From contig URJJ01000059.1 of the NCBI GenBank assembly GCA_900548185.1, forward strand, positions 1 to 10,439: a stretch of DNA of 10,439 nt, given 5' to 3'. The notes below the pieces were generated by a model. That model saw only the letters and a program-made list of their open reading frames with translations, made no database searches and had not been told where the DNA came from. This DNA comes from an uncultured Opitutales bacterium (GTDB lineage Bacteria; Verrucomicrobiota; Verrucomicrobiia; Opitutales; Intestinicryptomonadaceae). Position numbers and translations under genes: made by a program. Of the stretch, positions 7,405-10,439 are shown piece after piece (position 1 is the first letter of the stretch; the number at the start of each line of letters is the position of its first letter).

Positions 7405-8757
7405 ATGAATACGGGTTTAAAAATAAAGAGGCGCGATTTCATAAAGGGGGCGGTGGCGGCGGGGTTTGCCCTGCCTTCAATTCTGCCGTCGCGCCTGGTT
7501 GCGGGGAGCTTTTCCAACTCAAAAATAAACGTCGGGTTTGCCGCATACGGCGACAGGGCATCCCAGCTTATAGGGGGATTTCTGGCCAATCCGAATTGCA
7601 GGGTTGCAGGCGTTTGCGACCCCAAGGCTTGGAGGGTTGACGCCTTTTGCGCGCGCGTGAACTCCTTTTACGGGGACAATGCGGCGAAGCGCTATGAAAA
7701 TTACAGGGAAATGCTGGCCGACAAATCAATCGACGCCGTCGTCATCTCCACCCCCGACCACAACCACACCCCGATTGCGATAGCGGCCGCCAAGGCCGGC
7801 AAGGATATCTATTGCGAAAAGGGTTTAACAACCTGCATGAACCTGCGCAAAAGATTGCGCATGGCGGTTGCGGAAAACAAAGTCGTGTTCCAATACGGAA
7901 CCCAGCAGCGCTCGGGATATGCGATGCAGCGCCCCGTGGAGCTGGTCAGAAACGGGTATATAGGAAATGTCGAAAAAGTGCTTTTAAGATGCCCCGGCGG
8001 CGAACCTTTCCAGAAGCCTTTTGCGGAACGGGCCGTTCCCAAGGGCTTCGACTACGACCAGTGGCTCGGCGTGGCTCCGCTTGCCCCGTATTCAGATGAC
8101 AGGGTTTCGCAGGCGGGCGGATGGTTCATATACGATTACGCTTTGGGGTTTGTCGCAGGCTGGGGCGCGCATCCGTTGGATTTGATGCAGTTCGGGCTGG
8201 GGCGGGACGGCTCAGGCCCGGCCTATGTCGAAGGGGAGGGCCTGATAATGTCAAGGGGGCTATTCGACACCCTCTATGACTGGAATTTCAGGATGAAATA
8301 CGACAACGGAACAGACGTTTGCTTTGTGTCGGACTCGAACGTCTCCGTTTTGAAAATGGAGTATCCCGAAATATTCAACGCCGTTTCTGCGGAATATCCC
8401 CTGCCGCAAGTCGTCTTTGTCGGCGATGAAGGTTGGATTGCGGCCGACAGGGGATATTTTAAGTGCTCGGATTCAAGGCTTGAAGGCATTGAATTGCGCC
8501 CCGGCGACTGGAGGGCGGCAAGCCTCGACAAAAAGTCGCACGACCATAGCGCAAATTTCTTGAATTGCTGCAAAACCCGCGAGATGCCGATTTCAAATTG
8601 CGAGGCCGCAATCCGCAGCGATACAATTTCGCATCTTTGCGATGTCGCCGCAAGGAGCGGCAGGCCAGTGCATTGGAACCCCGAGACGGAAACCGCGGGG
8701 GATTTGCTTCAGGATAAAATGATGGTGCGGCGCCAACGGAAAGAGTGGGCGGTATAG
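7405..8757 (+). CDS. Tat-exported Gfo/Idh/MocA-family oxidoreductase
   Basis: The 450-residue protein has a strong ribosome site (GGAGG, 7 nt before ATG) and a twin-arginine signal: KRRDFIK (8-14), a hydrophobic stretch and likely cleavage near LVAGS. It should be folded with its nicotinamide cofactor before export. Residues 41-160 form the Rossmann domain. Asp72 after the second strand favours NAD over NADP. STPDHNHTPIAIAAAKAGKDIYCEKG holds catalytic-type Lys139. The C-terminal Gfo/Idh domain has QYGTQQRS, AGWGAHPLDLMQFGLG with His256 and Asp259, and a late NFLNCCKTREMPI plus HLCDVAARSGRP typical of the secreted members. Two changes stand out: the usual EKP is EKG, and the glycine-rich loop is AAYGDRA, keeping only the middle glycine of GxGxxG. 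The family oxidises or reduces sugars and inositols or epimerises through keto forms. With the ThuA partner, keto-sugar handling is likely, but the substrate is unknown. Confidence 0.93.
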   Translation: MNTGLKIKRRDFIKGAVAAGFALPSILPSRLVAGSFSNSKINVGFAAYGDRASQLIGGFLANPNCRVAGVCDPKAWRVDAFCARVNSFYGDNAAKRYENYREMLADKSIDAVVISTPDHNHTPIAIAAAKAGKDIYCEKGLTTCMNLRKRLRMAVAENKVVFQYGTQQRSGYAMQRPVELVRNGYIGNVEKVLLRCPGGEPFQKPFAERAVPKGFDYDQWLGVAPLAPYSDDRVSQAGGWFIYDYALGFVAGWGAHPLDLMQFGLGRDGSGPAYVEGEGLIMSRGLFDTLYDWNFRMKYDNGTDVCFVSDSNVSVLKMEYPEIFNAVSAEYPLPQVVFVGDEGWIAADRGYFKCSDSRLEGIELRPGDWRAASLDKKSHDHSANFLNCCKTREMPISNCEAAIRSDTISHLCDVAARSGRPVHWNPETETAGDLLQDKMMVRRQRKEWAV

Positions 8758-9096
8758 CTGCGGCTTGAAAATGAGATTCCTTCTTCGGGAGAGGAACGCC
8801 GCCTTTCAGCCCGGCCGGAATTTCGTGCGGGGCAGGCATGGATTGGAATGCCAGGAAAGGGCGGAAATACTGGCGGCGTTTTGCGGCAGGTTGGGCGGGC
8901 TTTTGCTCTGAGGGTAAAATCCCATTTGAGAACCCGAAATCCGGGCCCTTCGCTATGCCATCCACTGGGCCGCCGCATATTTTAATAATCAAAACGCTGT
9001 GAAAAACAGTCGCAGTTTGTCTTCAAAGCGGCGCTTCCAGCGGCTTTTCATCTTCGCGCATTTCAAACAAGCTGCTATGGACGGCTGGCTCGCCGC
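8758..9096. other. Intergenic region, no gene recognised
   Basis: About 340 bases lie between the oxidoreductase stop and the SRP RNA terminator. I find no convincing reading frame, tRNA or repeat. A 46-codon + frame from 8771 has no good ribosome site or recognisable features. There is no clear intrinsic terminator for the + strand operon. The best + stem (AAGC..GC / GC..GCTT near 9026-9048, then TTTT) is imperfect. Confidence 0.55.
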
Positions 9097-9122
9097 AAAA
9101 AAAAATCCGCCGGAAGGCGGAT
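9097..9122 (-). terminator. Intrinsic terminator of the SRP RNA gene
   Basis: On the - strand ATCCGCC, loop TTCC and GGCGGAT make a perfect 7-bp stem, followed by an unbroken T-run of nine when the last stem T is counted (9097-9105). It sits seven bases past the 3' end of the SRP RNA and points the same way. Confidence 0.9.
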
Positions 9123-9128
9123 AAAAAA

Positions 9129-9228
9129 GGGGCCAGGCTACCCACGGCACACGGAGTCCGTCACTGCCGTTGCTTCGTTCCCGACCTGGCGGGGTTCGCG
9201 CGGACAGCCGTTGCATGGGGCCCGACCT
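9129..9228 (-). ncRNA. ffs: Signal recognition particle RNA, small bacterial (4.5S) type
   Basis: The RNA scaffolds the Ffh protein in the signal recognition particle, which targets nascent membrane and secreted proteins. On the - strand the universally conserved tip is present at 9167-9189: CCAGGTCG, tetraloop GGAA, then CGAAGCAACGG. This matches the symmetric and asymmetric internal-loop region of domain IV that binds Ffh. The flanks pair as a long hairpin: GCAACGGC near the 5' side with GCCGTGGGT near the 3' side, and GGGCC with the terminal GGCCCC. The length of about 100 nt fits the small form without an Alu domain. The 3' end is well fixed by the following T-run and terminator. The 5' end is approximate (a few bases around 9228). 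No good -10 box was found upstream; a TTGCAA at 9260-9265 could be a -35. Confidence 0.9.
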
Positions 9229-9443
9229 TGTTTTGCATTCCCTCAAAAAAATCCCGGCCTTGCAAGCATAATATTGGAGGCTTTTTCCGTTAGGCGGCGG
9301 AAAGGGGAGGGAGGCTTAAAAATATGCTTTAAATTTCCCAGGGCTACCGCCAACATAAGCGGATGTTTTCCGGAATTTTTCGCCTTGCAGCGGCGGATGG
9401 CGCCGTATGCCCGGAAACTTTCAATCTAAAAAAAGGACGTGCA
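9229..9443. other. Intergenic region between SRP RNA and nitroreductase
   Basis: The SRP RNA (-) and nitroreductase (+) diverge across this stretch, so it must hold both promoters. An AT-rich patch around 9315-9335 contains TATGCT (9323-9328), a possible -10 for the + gene, but no good -35 lies 16-18 bp upstream. A + frame opening at 9363 merely extends the nitroreductase upstream. Confidence 0.4.
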
Positions 9444-9971
9444 ATGGATTTTATGGATGTTGTGATGACGCGCCGCTCCGTGCGGCGGTTCGACCCGGAG
9501 AAAAAGCCGGCGGCCTCGGATGCCGACAGGCTTTTGAAATGCGCCATGTATGCGCCGTCCGCGCACAACCGCAGGCCGTGGGAATTCCTCGCAGTTTCCG
9601 AGCCTGAAATGCTCGTGGAAATAGCCCGCATACACCCCTATTGCAAATTTCTGCCGGATGCCGGACTTGGAATAGTTGTGTGCGCCGACCTTGACAAACA
9701 GTACAGGACTCCGGACGGAGCGGGATACTGGATGGTCGACTGCGCCGCAGCCTCCGAAAACATCCTCCTTGCGGCGCGCAATTTTGGTTTGGGCGCATGC
9801 TGGTGCGGCGTTTATCCCGACAAGGAAAGGATGGCCGCTTTCTCGAAACTCTTGTCCCTCCCGGAAAATGTCGCCCCGTTCTGCCTGATTGCCGTCGGCA
9901 GTCCCCTGGCAGAACAGGGAGAGGCAAAGGGGCGTTTTGAGCCGGAAAAAATCCATAGCGAACGCTGGTGA
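9444..9971 (+). CDS. Nitroreductase-family FMN-dependent oxidoreductase
   Basis: The 175-residue protein has the marks of the small nitroreductase family, homodimeric flavoproteins that use NAD(P)H. MTRRSVRRF (8-16) carries the arginines and serine that grip the FMN phosphate. APSAHNRRPWEFLAV (37-51) matches the family's APS..N..PW motif. A helix VDCAAASENILLAARNFGLGACWCGVYP (98-125) forms the second FMN-binding region. The tail EKIHSERW is the usual ending. The start is chosen at 9444 because AAAGGA lies six bases upstream and homology begins at once; the upstream ATG at 9363 in the same frame would add 27 residues unlike the family. In anaerobes such proteins often act in redox balance or reduce nitro and quinone compounds, but the natural substrate here is unknown. 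The gene appears to stand alone. It diverges from the SRP RNA and is followed by non-coding DNA. Confidence 0.93.
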   Translation: MDFMDVVMTRRSVRRFDPEKKPAASDADRLLKCAMYAPSAHNRRPWEFLAVSEPEMLVEIARIHPYCKFLPDAGLGIVVCADLDKQYRTPDGAGYWMVDCAAASENILLAARNFGLGACWCGVYPDKERMAAFSKLLSLPENVAPFCLIAVGSPLAEQGEAKGRFEPEKIHSERW

Positions 9972-9980
9972 GCGTCTTTT
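9962..9980 (+). terminator. Possible weak terminator overlapping the nitroreductase stop
   Basis: ACGCT, loop GGTG and AGCGT form a 5-bp stem that includes the TGA stop, then C and TTTT. The stem is short and the T-run is only four, so this is tentative. Confidence 0.3.
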
Positions 9981-10160
9981 GAGCCGCGATGTGCGGCGCG
10001 GCGCGGGGCGGGGATTTTCGCATGGGCAGCCCGTTTTTATGCGCGCTTTGCGCTTCGTGCGGCGCGGCGGAAAGTCCCCCGACTTTATGCTGTCATGATA
10101 TTTAAAATCGCGAATGCGGCGCATGGCGGGCTTTTTTGGGGCCGTTTTTGCCGGTTTTAC
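9972..10160. other. Non-coding stretch after the nitroreductase
   Basis: This very GC-rich stretch becomes T-rich towards 10160. I see no gene or RNA in it. Together with the repeats it makes about 470 bases without a supported gene at the window end. Confidence 0.5.
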
Positions 10161-10279
10161 CGCTGGGGGGAGGAGGCGGTATTTTGCTTTTTGAAAATCC
10201 TTCCGCAGTGGGCTTGTCCCCCTCGGGATGCGGAAGCATCCTCGGGGCAAGGGGCTTTGCCCTTTTTACGGTTAGGATT
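10161..10279. repeat. Structured repeat, copy 1
   Basis: This 119-bp unit recurs 160 bp downstream with 7 mismatches in the 109-bp core (10171-10279) and 2 more in the first ten bases. Inside it are CTTCCGCA (10200-10207), which can pair with TGCGGAAG (10229-10236), and a competing hairpin GGATGC-GGAA-GCATCC (10226-10241) extended outward by CCCC/GGGG and TTG/CAA. A terminator-like stem closes it. It ends TTTTTACGGTTAGGATT. Orientation is unknown; the T-runs suggest the + strand. Confidence 0.85.
10245..10267 (+). terminator. Terminator-like hairpin inside repeat copy 1
   Basis: GGGCAA, loop GGGGCT and TTGCCC form a 6-bp stem followed by TTTTT (10263-10267), the form of an intrinsic terminator on the + strand. 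Copy 2 carries one stem mismatch (GGTCAA) at the matching place, so it may be weaker there. GGGCAA also takes part in the extended GGATGC hairpin, so the two structures compete. Confidence 0.5.
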
Positions 10280-10320
10280 GTTCTTTTAGGTTGGGATATT
10301 GAATAACGGTCGCTTTCTCC

Positions 10321-10439
10321 CACTGGGGTGAGGAGGCGGTATTTTGCTTTTTAAAAATCCTTCCGCAGTGGGCTCGGCCCTCTCGGGATGCGGAAGCATC
10401 CCCAGGTCAAGGGGCTTTGCCCTTTTTACGGTTAGGATT
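10321..10439. repeat. Structured repeat, copy 2 (runs off the window)
   Basis: This is the second copy, exactly 160 bp after the first and reaching the last base of the window, so its true end is unseen. The 8-bp CTTCCGCA/TGCGGAAG pairing and the GGATGC-GGAA-GCATCC hairpin are both unchanged. The 41 bases between the copies (10280-10320) are AT-richer and show no match to the sequence before copy 1 beyond chance. Confidence 0.85.

Noticed and set aside
8459..8992. A 177-codon - strand frame across the end of the oxidoreductase and the intergenic region
   Set aside because: A third of it is antisense to the conserved oxidoreductase C-terminus, and the rest shows no family features.
9129..9228. 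tRNA or tmRNA in the structured stretch
   Set aside because: There is no cloverleaf or T-arm GTTCGANTC motif; the conserved SRP domain IV core explains the structure.
9426..10250. A 274-codon - strand frame across the nitroreductase
   Set aside because: It is antisense to a clear nitroreductase, rich in Arg/Pro, and runs into the non-coding repeat.
10095..10289. Short + strand frame reading into repeat copy 1
   Set aside because: It lacks a recognisable ribosome site and its sequence is set by the structured repeat rather than by a protein pattern.
10161..10439. CRISPR array
   Set aside because: The repeated unit is about 119 bp with roughly 41 bp between copies and varies between copies, unlike the short, identical repeats of CRISPR.

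Overview
The window reads as chromosomal DNA of a GC-rich, Gram-negative-type bacterium, most likely from the PVC group (Verrucomicrobiota or a relative). The basis is an ExbD/TonB-type pair, which implies an outer membrane. A second clue is a secreted ThuA-domain protein next to a Tat-exported Gfo/Idh/MocA oxidoreductase, a pairing common in Verrucomicrobiota and Planctomycetota. Frequent AGG (Arg) and ATA (Ile) codons in GC-rich DNA fit but are not decisive. No marker gene gives a firm taxonomic placement.

Layout. (1) Positions 1-3482, + strand: a tight run of three genes with gaps of 14 and 19 nt. These are an ExbD/TolR-like protein whose start probably lies before the window, a membrane-anchored protein with a degenerate TonB-like C-terminus, and a CPA2-type cation:proton antiporter with extra membrane helices and two RCK_C domains. 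(2) 3483-3769: a convergent intergenic region with a short direct repeat and two inverted repeats, but no convincing gene. (3) 3770-8757: an AraC-family regulator (- strand) diverges from a two-gene operon (+). The operon encodes a Sec-exported ThuA / helical-repeat / discoidin-like protein of 819 aa and a Tat-exported Gfo/Idh/MocA oxidoreductase. This block looks visibly less GC-rich than the first. (4) 8758-9443: mostly non-coding, but it holds a small bacterial SRP RNA (4.5S type) on the - strand with its own intrinsic terminator. (5) 9444-9971: a small nitroreductase-family flavoprotein. (6) 9972-10439: non-coding, with two copies of a structured repeat spaced exactly 160 bp apart; the second copy runs off the window end.

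How the parts work together. The first block would use or manage ion gradients: ExbD/TonB-like proteins draw on the proton motive force and the antiporter exchanges cations for protons. The link between them rests only on proximity. The second block looks like a regulated sugar or glycoside module. The AraC protein probably senses a ligand and controls the divergent promoter, and the two exported enzymes would act outside the cytoplasm, plausibly on oxidised sugars. Substrate identity cannot be read from the sequence. The SRP RNA is a housekeeping gene, and the nitroreductase looks like a stand-alone redox gene.

No wholly new system is evident. The best leads are the structured 160-bp-period repeat, the altered cofactor motifs of the oxidoreductase, and the three-part ThuA fusion.
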